The notes: a model not told the origin generated them from the letters alone. DNA of 64,000 nt from Bacteroidota bacterium (GCA_947447375.1 CANFJB010000012.1:1-64000), one strand, 5' to 3'; numbered from the stretch's first letter, positions 46,261-55,479 are shown. Translations and numbers: made by a program.

Positions 46261-46902
46261 TTATTTGTTACTCATTGCAGAAAGCATTCCTCCATATACA
46301 TTGTTCAATGAAGACAAGTTGGAAGTTAATGATTGCATTTGTTGGTTTAATTTAACACTGTTTTCAGCAACCTCTTCGTTTAATTGAGTTGTTTTAGAAG
46401 CGCTATCCAATTGAATTTTATACAATGCATTGATTGATTCCATTTGTGTAGCAGCTAATGTTAACTCATCGCTGTATTTTTTAGTAGATGCTAAAGACTC
46501 TGCTGTTGGTGCTATAGTTTTAGAAGCTGCTTCAAAGTTTTTGATACTATTTCCTAAGCTAGCCATTAACTCACCATCAATTTTAGCTTCTTTCAACATG
46601 GCATCTAATTTTTTGGACAACATACCTTCAGCATCTCCATCATCATTTGATTTCGCTTTGTTTGCTTTTGCAGGAGCTGCACTTTCATCAACTAATTGTG
46701 GATAAACATTTTCCCAATGGTAATCAACATCTAAAGGCTCAAAAGCAGATAAAGCAAAAATCGCTGCTTCTGTTAATAATCCGATGATAAGAAATGCGCT
46801 TGCACCTGGCCAGTGTTGAATTTTGAATAATGCTCCTACAATTACAACTGCTGCTCCCATTCCGTATAGAACAGCTTGAGCTCTTTTTGGTAATAATGCC
46901 AT
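46261..46902 (-). CDS. gldL: Gliding motility/T9SS motor protein GldL
   Basis: GldL forms the proton-conducting inner-membrane ring around GldM. The 213-residue protein has two membrane helices at its start (about 11-25 and 34-55: VLYGMGAAVVIVGALFKI, then ASAFLIIGLLTEAAIFALSAF) and a cytoplasmic helical tail of about 150 residues. Glu45 in LLTEAAIF is likely the conserved membrane carboxylate (Glu49 in F. johnsoniae numbering) needed for proton flow. The HWPG loop between helices is shorter than in F. johnsoniae as I remember it. The position between gldK and gldM confirms identity. Confidence 0.96.
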   Translation of the reverse strand: MALLPKRAQAVLYGMGAAVVIVGALFKIQHWPGASAFLIIGLLTEAAIFALSAFEPLDVDYHWENVYPQLVDESAAPAKANKAKSNDDGDAEGMLSKKLDAMLKEAKIDGELMASLGNSIKNFEAASKTIAPTAESLASTKKYSDELTLAATQMESINALYKIQLDSASKTTQLNEEVAENSVKLNQQMQSLTSNLSSLNNVYGGMLSAMSNK

Positions 46903-46961
46903 AATAAAAATAATTTAGTTTAGTTAAAGTTTAATTTGTTAATTGTTTATTTGATAATTGT

Positions 46962-48371
46962 TTATTGTTTCACTTTTTTAGTTAATTTTCCTGTTGTTTG
47001 AGTACCCATGTAATCTTGAATTGTTCTGAATCCAATAAAGCTTCTTGCGGAATCGGCATATTCAAAATCTCTTGAGCTTACTTGAATATAATAGGCCGCA
47101 TCTTTCCATGAACCACCTCTAACTACTTTTCTTTTGTTATTGATGTCTTGAACAGATGGGTTCATAGTTGAAGTAAATTCATAAGAAGCACTTTCATATG
47201 AATCTGCAGTCCATTCAGCTACATTCCCAGCCATATTATAAAGGCCATATCCATTTGGATCATAGGATTTTACTTCTACAGTATATAGAGCAGTATCGGC
47301 CGCATAATCACCTCTATTAGGTTTAAAATTAGCTAAGAAACAACCTTTGTCATTTTTGGTATAAGGACCGCCCCAAGGATACATTCCTGACTCTAAACCA
47401 CCTCTAGCGGCATATTCCCATTCTGCTTCAGAAGGTAGTCTAAATGAATTCACTTGATCTCTTCCTTTTTTCTTTTTTATGTAAGCATTTTTATAAGATG
47501 TTCTCCATGAGCAAAATGCTCTAGCTTGAGTCCATTTCACGCCAACCACTGGATAATTAGCATAAGCTTGGTGCCAAAAATAATCGTTGTGCATTGGGTC
47601 ATTGAATGAATAATTAAAATCTCTAACCCATGCAGTGGTATCAGGATAAATTGAATCTTTTTCTTGTTTAATAAAATTCTCTCTTGGAGTGCCTTTTTTA
47701 GCTTTTGCAGCAGCATGAATATCCATCCATGTATAGCTAAAAACCAACTTATTCGCATCCATAGTTTTTAAACCATTATAGGAAGCTTCGGGAGATAGAT
47801 ACATATTATCCATTACTTCTGAATAAGCTTCATCAGGATACTTATTAGTCGCTTTTATTAATTTAGGCTTGTGATTTAATTTATTATTTCCAAGTCCTCC
47901 TGTTTTTGTAAACATGTATTTATCATAAGGAGTAGCTTTAGGATTGTTAGCCGGGTCAGCATTTAAATAAGCATAATCATTAATAGTCCCTTTGGTTCCG
48001 CCTGCAGTAGCTCCACCAGCAGCAGCCCCGCCACCTGATGCACCTCCACCAGCCATATCGGCTAAGTTTACTCTTATTGTTGAATCTTTAACCCATTCCA
48101 CAAATTGACGGTATTCACTATTACTAATTTCTGTTTCATCCATGTAAAAAGAACGAACAGTTACCGTTTTAGTATTCGCGTCTTGAGAATTTGCAGGATC
48201 ATCACTAGATCTACCCATAATAAATGCACCGCCAGGAATTAAAGCCATTCCAAAAGGTTTTTCTGGATGCCATTTTTTTCCTTTAACCCCAACTAGTTCT
48301 CCCTTGTCGCCTGAACTGCCACAGCTAACTAGTAAGGATAAAATTGCGGTAAATGCAATAAACTTCTTCAT
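46962..48371 (-). CDS. gldK: Gliding motility/T9SS lipoprotein GldK
   Basis: GldK (PorK) is an outer-membrane lipoprotein of the T9SS ring and a paralogue of GldJ. The 469-residue protein starts with MKKFIAFTAILSLLVSC (lipidated Cys17). An FGE-sulfatase-type fold follows: MALIPGGAFIMGRSSDD, MDETEISNSEYRQFV, VVGVKWTQARAFCSWR, FRLPSEAEWEYAARGG, YNMAGNVAEWTADSY and VVRGGSWKDAAYY. I choose ATG 48371 because it gives a correct lipobox; a longer frame adds 23 unrelated residues. Odd feature: a Gly/Ala/Ser-rich insert of about 20 residues near residue 107 (AGGGASGGGAAAGGATAGG). It is first of the gldKLMN operon. Confidence 0.95.
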   Translation of the reverse strand: MKKFIAFTAILSLLVSCGSSGDKGELVGVKGKKWHPEKPFGMALIPGGAFIMGRSSDDPANSQDANTKTVTVRSFYMDETEISNSEYRQFVEWVKDSTIRVNLADMAGGGASGGGAAAGGATAGGTKGTINDYAYLNADPANNPKATPYDKYMFTKTGGLGNNKLNHKPKLIKATNKYPDEAYSEVMDNMYLSPEASYNGLKTMDANKLVFSYTWMDIHAAAKAKKGTPRENFIKQEKDSIYPDTTAWVRDFNYSFNDPMHNDYFWHQAYANYPVVGVKWTQARAFCSWRTSYKNAYIKKKKGRDQVNSFRLPSEAEWEYAARGGLESGMYPWGGPYTKNDKGCFLANFKPNRGDYAADTALYTVEVKSYDPNGYGLYNMAGNVAEWTADSYESASYEFTSTMNPSVQDINNKRKVVRGGSWKDAAYYIQVSSRDFEYADSARSFIGFRTIQDYMGTQTTGKLTKKVKQ

Positions 48372-48503
48372 ATGCGTTTGTATTATGTGTGTTTTTGTAT
48401 TTGAGGCCGTAAACCTATTTAATATTTTCATAAAAACCAATTATTTTTGGTTAAAAATCGCTAAAAATCGCGAAATTTAAATTAATCATATTTTAACTAA
48501 TTG

Positions 48504-49655
48504 TTAAACAACGTTTTTCCTTTGTGCTTTCCACCATCTTTCTGGCATTTCATTGTTGCAAGCCACAATATATTCATCGTGTGAACATGGTAATAACGTG
48601 TTTCTTTTTAATTTATTATTTAAATGCGAAATAAATGGAATTTCTATCCACCATCTTTCTGTTTTATCACTCTTATAAAAAATCAATTCTTCCTCTTCTA
48701 AAGGCACGATATACTTCAAATAATTGTCTTTGCTGCCAAACGGATATTCATTAGATCGGTAATGAAAACCTTCGATAAAATACCAAATTATTTGCGAAAT
48801 TAAAATGGATTCTTGTTCTGAATTACTTTGATTAAAGATACCAAAAGAGGTCACTTTATCGCTAATTCCAGCATATCTTGCTAGAGAACAAATTTCTTTT
48901 CCATTAAAACCATTAGGAGCAAATTTAACAAAATTTCCTGAATCTGACGATTTTATTGAACCTAAATCTAAACTTACTAAATCAGCATCTCTGAAAACAG
49001 GTTCAGCAATTGCTATATTATTGCATACATCTCCTAAACGATAGGCATCAAAAAATAATTTTTCTATTAAATCTATTTCCTCTTGAGAATTATAAAAGGT
49101 TTGATAACCAATGTTACAATAATTGAAAAGATTGTTTGGTTCTTCGACTATTATTTTTGTTAAATAGGAGTTGGAAGATAACGGATCACTTTCTTTTCCT
49201 AAATCGAATTTACTGTCAACCGAAACCAAGTTCACCATTTGTTCCAATGTATCATAAGCGCGATACATAGAATACGTTAAATCTTGTGAGCCGCCAATAA
49301 CAATTGGGATAATTTTGTTTTTAATCAAACTTGAAACAACACTTCTTAATGCAAAATAAGTGTCTTCAATTGAATTTCCTGAAGCAATATCTCCTAAATC
49401 GCCAATTGAAGCTTCCCAATTTCCGGGATAAAGCGAATAGAATTCTTTTCGTATTGTAGTTAAATCAACATCGGAAATCGCATTTGAATCGCCTCTATTG
49501 TCTAAAACTCCAACTATGGCAATTTTAATTTTATTAAGATCCGGAAATTGTTCGTTGGTATGCAATACAATTTTACTACCCAAATGTTGGGAATTTAATC
49601 CACTTACAAGTTCTAGAACTTCATCATTAATAGGTTTTAAAAAATCAAATTCCAT
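48504..49655 (-). CDS. Degenerate ureohydrolase (arginase/formimidoylglutamase fold)
   Basis: The 383-residue protein has the arginase-deacetylase fold order but has lost the metal site. Active members carry GGxHS, DAHxD and SxDxDxxDP; here these read GGSQD (121-125), VDSKFD (146-151) and SLDLGSIKSSD (228-238). The first-site His and the DAHxD His are replaced, so manganese binding and urea/formamide hydrolysis seem unlikely. It may be a structural or ligand-binding relic. It lies 132 bp upstream of gldK on the same strand, a position I recall as conserved in flavobacteria, so a link to gliding or T9SS is possible but unproven. A palindromic repeat separates it from topA. Confidence 0.82.
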   Translation of the reverse strand: MEFDFLKPINDEVLELVSGLNSQHLGSKIVLHTNEQFPDLNKIKIAIVGVLDNRGDSNAISDVDLTTIRKEFYSLYPGNWEASIGDLGDIASGNSIEDTYFALRSVVSSLIKNKIIPIVIGGSQDLTYSMYRAYDTLEQMVNLVSVDSKFDLGKESDPLSSNSYLTKIIVEEPNNLFNYCNIGYQTFYNSQEEIDLIEKLFFDAYRLGDVCNNIAIAEPVFRDADLVSLDLGSIKSSDSGNFVKFAPNGFNGKEICSLARYAGISDKVTSFGIFNQSNSEQESILISQIIWYFIEGFHYRSNEYPFGSKDNYLKYIVPLEEEELIFYKSDKTERWWIEIPFISHLNNKLKRNTLLPCSHDEYIVACNNEMPERWWKAQRKNVV

Positions 49656-49670
49656 TTGTATTATTTCTTT

Positions 49671-49710
49671 TTCCTCTCCCCGACCCTCTCCGAAGGAGAG
49701 GGAGACGAGA
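49671..49710. repeat. Palindromic dispersed repeat downstream of topA
   Basis: The core CCCTCTCCGAAGGAGAGGG lies between topA and the ureohydrolase-like gene. It shares the CCGAAGG centre and flank CTCTCCCCGACCC with elements at 15055-15168 and 57633-57663. It could act as the topA terminator. Confidence 0.78.
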
Positions 49711-49726
49711 AGGAATTTTTTATTAC

Positions 49727-52243
49727 TTATTTCTTTTTAGAGACTGCTTTCTTTACAGCTGGTTTTTTCGCAGCTGGTTTTTTCGCTGCCGTTTTCTTTG
49801 CTGGTGTTTTCTTAGCAATCATTTCTTGAACTTCGGCTATAGTCAAATTAGCAGCATCAATGTCTTTACTCAATTCGATTTTAAGTTTTCCTTTTAGAAT
49901 TACCGATCTTCCCCAACGTGCTTTCTCAACAATAATTCCTTCTTCCTTCCAATCGTGAATGACTTTATCGATGTTTTTTTGTAATTTATCCTCAATTAAT
50001 TCTTCAATATCCGATTGTGATAAATTATCAAAATTGTATTTTCTACTTACATTAATAAATACTCCATTCCATTTTATAAATGGTCCGAAACGACCAACAC
50101 CTTTTTGCACACCTTCGCCTTTATAAACAGCAATTGGTGCGTCTGCAAGTGTTTTTTCATCAATTAATTCTTGAGCTCTTTCTAAAGTTACATCGGCAGG
50201 ATTTTCTCCTTTTGGTAAAGAAATAAATGCCGATCCAAATTTGATATAAGGTCCAAAACGACCATTATTAATTTCTATTTCTTCTCCTTTATAAACTCCT
50301 AAATTTTTAGGTAATAAGAATAATTTTAAGGCGTCTTCAAGAGTAATATTTCCAATATTTTGATCGGCCATAAGGCTTGCAAACTTCTTATCTTCGTCAT
50401 CGGAAGCACCAATTTGAGCCATCGGTCCAAATTTCCCTAAACGAACAGAAATTGGTTTACCGCTTTCAGGATGAATCCCTAAAATACGTTCCCCACTTTC
50501 TCTTTCTGCGTGTTCTTCTACTTGTTTTACGGAAGGATGGAATTTATCATAAAATTCTTGCATCATTTTAGTCCAATTGACATTTCCTTCGGCAATTTCA
50601 TCAAAATCTTGTTCCACTTTTGCAGTGAAATTATAATCTAATATGGACTCGAAATTCTTTACCAAGAAATCAGTTACAATAGTTCCAATGTCTGTTGGTA
50701 CCAATTTTCCTTTGTCAGAACCTGTATTTTCTTTAAGAATTTTCTCTGTTAGTTTGCCCGATTGCAATACCAATTGTGCATATTTACGTTCTTGACCTTC
50801 AAGATTTCCTTTTTCAACGTACTTTCTATTGATAATAGTTGAAATTGTAGGTGCATAAGTGGAAGGTCGACCAATTCCTAATTCTTCTAATTTTTTTACC
50901 AATGAAGCCTCGGTATATCTCGCTGCGGCTCTGGAATATCTTTCGGTTGCAGTAATATAATTGCAATCTAATTTTTCATTAACTTTCATTAAAGGCAACA
51001 TCCCTTCTTGTTCTTCATCATCGTCATCGTGCCCTTCAAGATACACTTTTAAGAACCCTTCAAAAAGTAACACTTCTCCTGAAGCAGTAAAAACTTCTCC
51101 GTGATTATTGGCTTCTATTTTTACATTGGTTCTTTCTAATTTGGCATCACTCATTTGAGAAGCCAACGTTCTTTTCCAAATTAAATCATATAAACGCGCT
51201 TGATCTCTATCAATATTCACAGTGTGTCGTGACATGTCCGTTGGTCGAATCGCCTCGTGAGCTTCTTGTGCTCCTTTACTTTTATTTACGAAATTTCTAG
51301 GATGTGAAAATTCAGCACCGTAAGATTTTACAATTTCAGCTTGAGCGGCATCCATTGCTTCTTTAGAAAGATTTACGCTGTCTGTTCTCATATAAGTAAT
51401 CAATCCCGCTTCGTATAAACGTTGTGCCAATTGCATGGTAATTCCAACAGGGAAATACAATTTTCTAGCCGCTTCTTGTTGTAAAGTAGAAGTAGTAAAA
51501 GGTCCTGTTGGTGATTTTTTTGTTGGCTTGGTTTCTAAATCGGCTACTTTATACGTAGAACCTATATTTTTATTTAAGAAATCTTCGGCTTCTTTTTTCG
51601 TATTGAAATTTTTAGGCAATTTAGCCTTAAATGCTTTTCCAGCTTCGTTGGTAAATTCGGCAACGATAGAAAAAGTCGCAACGGCATTAAAATTTTGGAT
51701 TTCTCTTTCTCTTTCTACAATTAATCGTACAGAAACCGATTGAACACGACCGGCTGAAAGTCCGCCTTTGATTTTTCTCCAAAGTACTGGTGAAAGTTCG
51801 TAACCAACTAATCGGTCTAAAACTCTTCGAGCTTGTTGTGCGTTTACCAAATTATAATCGATTTCGCGAGGATTATCGATTGCTTTTAGGATAGCTGTTT
51901 TAGTAATTTCGTGAAATACAATTCTTTTAGTTTTGTTTTTATCCAATTTTAATTCTTCGGCTAGGTGCCAAGAAATGGCTTCTCCTTCGCGATCCTCATC
52001 ACTTGCTAACCATACCATATCAGCATTTTTAGCTAGTGTTTTTAGTTTGGAAACCAATGCTTTTTTATCGGCAGAAACTTCGTATTTTGGTTTGAACCCA
52101 TTGGCAACATCTACCCCAATTTCTTTAGATGGTAAATCGGCAATATGACCATAACTTGATTCTACTTGGAAATCACTTCCTAGGAATTTTTCGATAGTTT
52201 TGGCTTTTGCAGGAGATTCTACGATTACTAAATTCTTTGTCAT
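49727..52243 (-). CDS. topA: DNA topoisomerase I with Lys/Ala/Pro-rich tail
   Basis: TopA relaxes negative supercoils. The 838-residue type IA enzyme has the Toprim domain (LVIVESPAKAKTIEKFLG, SDEDREGEAISWHL), catalytic Tyr284 in GLITYMRTDSVNLS and three to four C-terminal repeats of the GRFGPYIKFG type. In place of zinc fingers it ends in a histone-H1-like tail (AKKTPAKKTAAKKPAAKKPA, then VKKAVSKKK) that should bind DNA non-specifically. I use ATG 52243 since MTKNLVIVESPAKAKT is the family start; the frame reaches 27 codons further upstream, through the promoter. The tail codons are repetitive. Confidence 0.96.
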   Translation of the reverse strand: MTKNLVIVESPAKAKTIEKFLGSDFQVESSYGHIADLPSKEIGVDVANGFKPKYEVSADKKALVSKLKTLAKNADMVWLASDEDREGEAISWHLAEELKLDKNKTKRIVFHEITKTAILKAIDNPREIDYNLVNAQQARRVLDRLVGYELSPVLWRKIKGGLSAGRVQSVSVRLIVEREREIQNFNAVATFSIVAEFTNEAGKAFKAKLPKNFNTKKEAEDFLNKNIGSTYKVADLETKPTKKSPTGPFTTSTLQQEAARKLYFPVGITMQLAQRLYEAGLITYMRTDSVNLSKEAMDAAQAEIVKSYGAEFSHPRNFVNKSKGAQEAHEAIRPTDMSRHTVNIDRDQARLYDLIWKRTLASQMSDAKLERTNVKIEANNHGEVFTASGEVLLFEGFLKVYLEGHDDDDEEQEGMLPLMKVNEKLDCNYITATERYSRAAARYTEASLVKKLEELGIGRPSTYAPTISTIINRKYVEKGNLEGQERKYAQLVLQSGKLTEKILKENTGSDKGKLVPTDIGTIVTDFLVKNFESILDYNFTAKVEQDFDEIAEGNVNWTKMMQEFYDKFHPSVKQVEEHAERESGERILGIHPESGKPISVRLGKFGPMAQIGASDDEDKKFASLMADQNIGNITLEDALKLFLLPKNLGVYKGEEIEINNGRFGPYIKFGSAFISLPKGENPADVTLERAQELIDEKTLADAPIAVYKGEGVQKGVGRFGPFIKWNGVFINVSRKYNFDNLSQSDIEELIEDKLQKNIDKVIHDWKEEGIIVEKARWGRSVILKGKLKIELSKDIDAANLTIAEVQEMIAKKTPAKKTAAKKPAAKKPAVKKAVSKKK

Positions 52244-52263
52244 TGGATTGTATTTAACTGCGA

Positions 52264-52271
52264 CAAAAGTA
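52264..52271 (-). promoter_or_regulatory. Predicted topA -7 element
   Basis: TACTTTTG on the minus strand matches TAnnTTTG, 20 bp before the chosen ATG. The longer reading frame would be interrupted by this promoter. Confidence 0.5.
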
Positions 52272-52395
52272 TATGATTTTTTTAAATATTGCACTTTTGA
52301 TTTTTTAAAAGTATGAAAATTCATTAAAAACTCCCATTTATAAAGAGCGTTTGAAATAGAAAAAAAATTATAATTGGATATAAAAATCGTGACAA

Positions 52396-52540
52396 TAGCC
52401 CCGATTGTAGTGGAAAGCCCGGAGCAAAAAAAGTGTTTTTAGTTTTATGGTTTTATAATAGCGACTGGAAGAAGCTCATTATAAAATCACAAAACAACAC
52501 TTTTTTGTGAGGACTTGAAGTGGAAAGCGGGAATTGCTAC
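52396..52540. ncRNA. Structured element, copy 2 (Flavo-1-like candidate)
   Basis: It lies in the 376-bp gap between topA and miaB (52244-52619). It begins TAGCCCCGATTGTAGTGGAA and ends AAGCGGGAATTGCTAC, like copy 1 at 18788. The ends pair AGC/GCT and CCCG/CGGG. The middle folds into a long A/U-rich hairpin (AAAAAAGTGTT at 427-437 with AACACTTTTTT at 496-506, and TTATAAT with ATTATAA nearer the loop, all plus 52000). So the ends and lower stem are kept while the apical stem differs entirely between copies, as expected for an RNA. Strand undecided. Confidence 0.62.
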
Positions 52541-52574
52541 TATATAATATAATGTTAATTCTTGGGCTGACAAC

Positions 52575-52606
52575 TTGTCATATTTATTGGAATTGCATTA
52601 TCTTTG
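52575..52606 (+). promoter_or_regulatory. Predicted miaB promoter
   Basis: TTG (52575-52577), 21 bp, TATCTTTG (52599-52606) followed by CA. It ends 13 bp before the miaB ATG, so the leader would be about 10 nt. Confidence 0.7.
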
Positions 52607-52619
52607 CACTTTATAGTTT

Positions 52620-54068
52620 ATGATGGAAAAAACGATTGAAGAAAGTAAGCAAGGAGAAAGTCTTGTTTTAGAACAAAAAGCCGAAAACACGAAGAAACTT
52701 TATATTGAAAGTTATGGATGTGCTATGAATTTTTCTGACAGTGAAATTGTAGCCTCAATTTTAATGAATAATGGTTATAATACCACGCAAACATTGGAAG
52801 AAGCCGACTTGGTTTTGGTAAATACGTGTTCGATTCGGGACAAAGCGGAGCAAACTATTCGCAAGCGTTTGGAAAAATACAATGCCGTTAAACGTATAAA
52901 TCCGAAGATGAAAGTGGGAGTTTTGGGTTGTATGGCGGAGCGTTTGAAAGATAAATTTTTGGAAGAAGAGAAAATTGTAGATTTGGTTGTAGGGCCTGAT
53001 GCTTATAAAGATTTGCCGAATTTATTGAATGAAGTTGAAGATGGTCGCGATGCGATTAATGTAATTTTGTCGAAGGAGGAAACTTACGGTGATATTTCGC
53101 CAGTTCGATTAATGAGCAATGGAATTACGGCTTTGGTTTCGATTACTAGAGGTTGCGATAATATGTGTACTTTTTGTGTGGTTCCATTTACGAGAGGTCG
53201 TGAGCGAAGTAGAGAACCACAAAGTATTTTGTCGGAAATTCAAGATTTATGGGATAAAGGGTTTAAAGAAATTACGCTTTTAGGTCAGAATGTAGATAGT
53301 TATTTATGGTATGGCGGAGGCTTGAAGAAGGATTTTGTAAATGCAAGTGAAATGCAAAAGGCTACGGCGGTTGATTTTGATCAATTGTTAGAAATGGTTG
53401 CGGTTGCATTTCCAAAAATGAGAATTCGATTTTCGACCTCAAACCCGCAGGACATGCACGAAAGCATTTTGCATATTATTGCGAAGTATGATAATATTTG
53501 TAAGCACATTCATCTTCCGGTTCAATCGGGAAGCAACCGTATTTTAAAGGAAATGAATCGTTTGCACACTCGTGAAGAATACATGGCTTTGATTGACAAG
53601 ATTAGAACTATAATACCAGATTGTTCAATTTCTCAGGATATGATTGCTGGTTTTCCAACAGAAACGGAGCAAGATCATCAGGATACTTTGAGTTTGATGG
53701 AATATGTAAAATACAATTTCGGATATATGTATTCGTATTCTGAACGCCCGGGAACATTGGCTGGACGCAAAATGGAAGACGATGTTTCGGAAGAAATAAA
53801 AGCACGAAGATTGCAAGAAATAGTGGATTTACAACAAAAACATGCTTGGTTTCGAAGTGAAGAATTTATAGGAAAAACGGTAGAAGTATTGATCGAAAAG
53901 GTTTCAAAAAAATCGGATAGCGAATTTTCGGGAAGAAATTCTCAAAGTATTACAGTGGTTTTCCCAAAAGAGAATTATAAAATTGGTGATTTTGTAAATG
54001 TGAAAATTCTAAGTTGTACGAGTGGGACTTTGAAAGGCGAAGCAGTTGGATTAAGTGAAATGAATTAA
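52620..54068 (+). CDS. miaB: tRNA-2-methylthio-N6-dimethylallyladenosine synthase MiaB
   Basis: MiaB methylthiolates i6A37 in tRNAs reading UNN codons. The 482-residue radical-SAM protein has the N-terminal UPF0004 domain with cluster cysteines Cys34 (SYGCAMNFSDS), Cys70 (NTCSIRDKAEQ) and Cys104 (GCMAERL), the radical-SAM triplet Cys179-x3-Cys183-x2-Cys186 (RGCDNMCTFC), and a C-terminal TRAM domain. Two ATGs stand in tandem (52620 and 52623). The tRNA-Leu(TAA) in this window is a plausible substrate. It opens a plus-strand run through lptE and secG. Confidence 0.96.
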   Translation: MMEKTIEESKQGESLVLEQKAENTKKLYIESYGCAMNFSDSEIVASILMNNGYNTTQTLEEADLVLVNTCSIRDKAEQTIRKRLEKYNAVKRINPKMKVGVLGCMAERLKDKFLEEEKIVDLVVGPDAYKDLPNLLNEVEDGRDAINVILSKEETYGDISPVRLMSNGITALVSITRGCDNMCTFCVVPFTRGRERSREPQSILSEIQDLWDKGFKEITLLGQNVDSYLWYGGGLKKDFVNASEMQKATAVDFDQLLEMVAVAFPKMRIRFSTSNPQDMHESILHIIAKYDNICKHIHLPVQSGSNRILKEMNRLHTREEYMALIDKIRTIIPDCSISQDMIAGFPTETEQDHQDTLSLMEYVKYNFGYMYSYSERPGTLAGRKMEDDVSEEIKARRLQEIVDLQQKHAWFRSEEFIGKTVEVLIEKVSKKSDSEFSGRNSQSITVVFPKENYKIGDFVNVKILSCTSGTLKGEAVGLSEMN

Positions 54069-54160
54069 AAAAAATGGATAATTAATAATGGATAATTGAT
54101 AATCTCAAAATAAGAAAAATTAATTGTTCATTGTTAATTATTAATTATCAATTAAATAAA
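54069..54160. repeat. A/T-rich inverted repeat between miaB and sigma-54 activator
   Basis: GATAATTAATAATGGATAAT at the left is matched by an inverted arm at 54125-54153 (TTAATTATTAATTATCAATT). The shared core is GATAATTAATAA. It looks like a flavobacterial intergenic repeat and may fold in the transcript. Confidence 0.65.
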
Positions 54161-55429
54161 ATGGAAACAATTCAATCAACAAAACAACGGTTTGGAATTA
54201 TTGGGAATGACCCAAAGCTAAACCGCGCAATTGAAAAAGCGATTCAAGTTGCACCAACTGATATTTCAGTATTGGTAACGGGAGAAAGTGGTGTTGGAAA
54301 AGAAAATATTCCAAAAATTATACACTCTCTTTCTCATAGAAAACACGGGAAATATATTGCCGTAAACTGCGGTGCTATTCCTGAAGGGACTATTGATAGT
54401 GAACTTTTTGGTCACGAAAAAGGATCGTTTACGGGAGCAACAGGAACTCGAGAAGGTTATTTTGAAGTAGCCGATGGAGGAACTATTTTTTTAGATGAAG
54501 TGGGTGAATTGCCACTGACAACACAAGTAAGATTGTTGCGTGTTTTGGAAAATGGGGAGTTTATTAAAGTTGGTTCTTCGCAGGTTCAAAAAACAAATGT
54601 GAGAATTGTGGCTGCCACCAATGTGAATTTGTTTGACGCAATAGATAAAGGAAAATTCAGAGAAGATTTGTACTATAGATTGAGTACGGTTGATATTTCG
54701 TTACCCCCATTACGCGAGAGAAAAGAGGATATTCACCTATTATTTAGAAAATTTGCCTCTGATTTTGCTCATAAATATAAAATGCCGGCGATAAAACTAG
54801 ATGATTTTGCGGTTCAAGCATTATTGCAATTTCGATGGAGCGGAAATATCCGACAATTACGAAATGTAGCGGAACAAATATCAGTTTTAGAAACCAATCG
54901 TGAAATTTCTGCAGCAACTTTACAGTCTTATTTGCCTGATGAAAGCACTAATTTGCCTTCGGTTATAAAAGATAAAAAGAGTAAAAGTGATTTTAGGGAT
55001 GAAAGAGAAATTTTGTACAAAGTACTTTTTGACATGAAAAGTGATTTGCACGATTTGAAAAAACTGACTTTAGAATTACTAAAAAATGGCGCTTCAAAAG
55101 TTCAAGAAACCAACCAACATTTGATTCAAAAAATATACGGTACCAAAGAAAGCGATAATGAAATTGAATTTGAAGAACAAGAAGAATTAGCGATAATTCC
55201 TGTCAATAAAAAAGTTGAAATTGCCGAATTTAAAGACCATGACGACAACTATCTATTGGCAGAAACTGTTGAAGATGTTGAAGAAGAAGTGTTACGATTA
55301 GAACAAAAAGAAATTGAAATGATCAAAAAATCATTAGAAAAAAATAAAGGCAAAAGAAAAGCTGCAGCAGATGAATTGGGGATTTCTGAAAGAACATTGT
55401 ACCGAAAAATAAAGCAATTTGATCTTTAA
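54161..55429 (+). CDS. Sigma-54 interacting transcriptional activator
   Basis: The 422-residue activator has no receiver or other clear sensing domain: the AAA+ module begins at about residue 15. It has Walker A GESGVGKE (41-48), the sigma-54 loop ELFGHEKGSFTGA (GSFTGA instead of GAFTGA, 88-93), Walker B GGTIFLDEVGEL and the arginine-finger region LYYRLSTVDISLPPLRERKEDI. A charged spacer of about 150 residues and a Fis-type helix-turn-helix at the end (KRKAAADELGISERTLYRKI) follow. ATG 54161 is chosen over a TTG ten codons upstream in the repeat. It lies between miaB and lptE, an order I recall as conserved in Bacteroidota. Its targets are unknown. Confidence 0.93.
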   Translation: METIQSTKQRFGIIGNDPKLNRAIEKAIQVAPTDISVLVTGESGVGKENIPKIIHSLSHRKHGKYIAVNCGAIPEGTIDSELFGHEKGSFTGATGTREGYFEVADGGTIFLDEVGELPLTTQVRLLRVLENGEFIKVGSSQVQKTNVRIVAATNVNLFDAIDKGKFREDLYYRLSTVDISLPPLRERKEDIHLLFRKFASDFAHKYKMPAIKLDDFAVQALLQFRWSGNIRQLRNVAEQISVLETNREISAATLQSYLPDESTNLPSVIKDKKSKSDFRDEREILYKVLFDMKSDLHDLKKLTLELLKNGASKVQETNQHLIQKIYGTKESDNEIEFEEQEELAIIPVNKKVEIAEFKDHDDNYLLAETVEDVEEEVLRLEQKEIEMIKKSLEKNKGKRKAAADELGISERTLYRKIKQFDL

Positions 55430-55437
55430 AATGGTAA

Positions 55438-55470
55438 TTGTTAAATGTCAATTATTTTTGAATATCTTTG
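55438..55470 (+). promoter_or_regulatory. Possible lptE promoter
   Basis: TTG (55438-55440), 22 bp, TATCTTTG (55463-55470), 10 bp before the ATG. The spacing is longer than usual and the leader would be very short. Confidence 0.45.
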
Positions 55471-55479
55471 GAATTTAAA

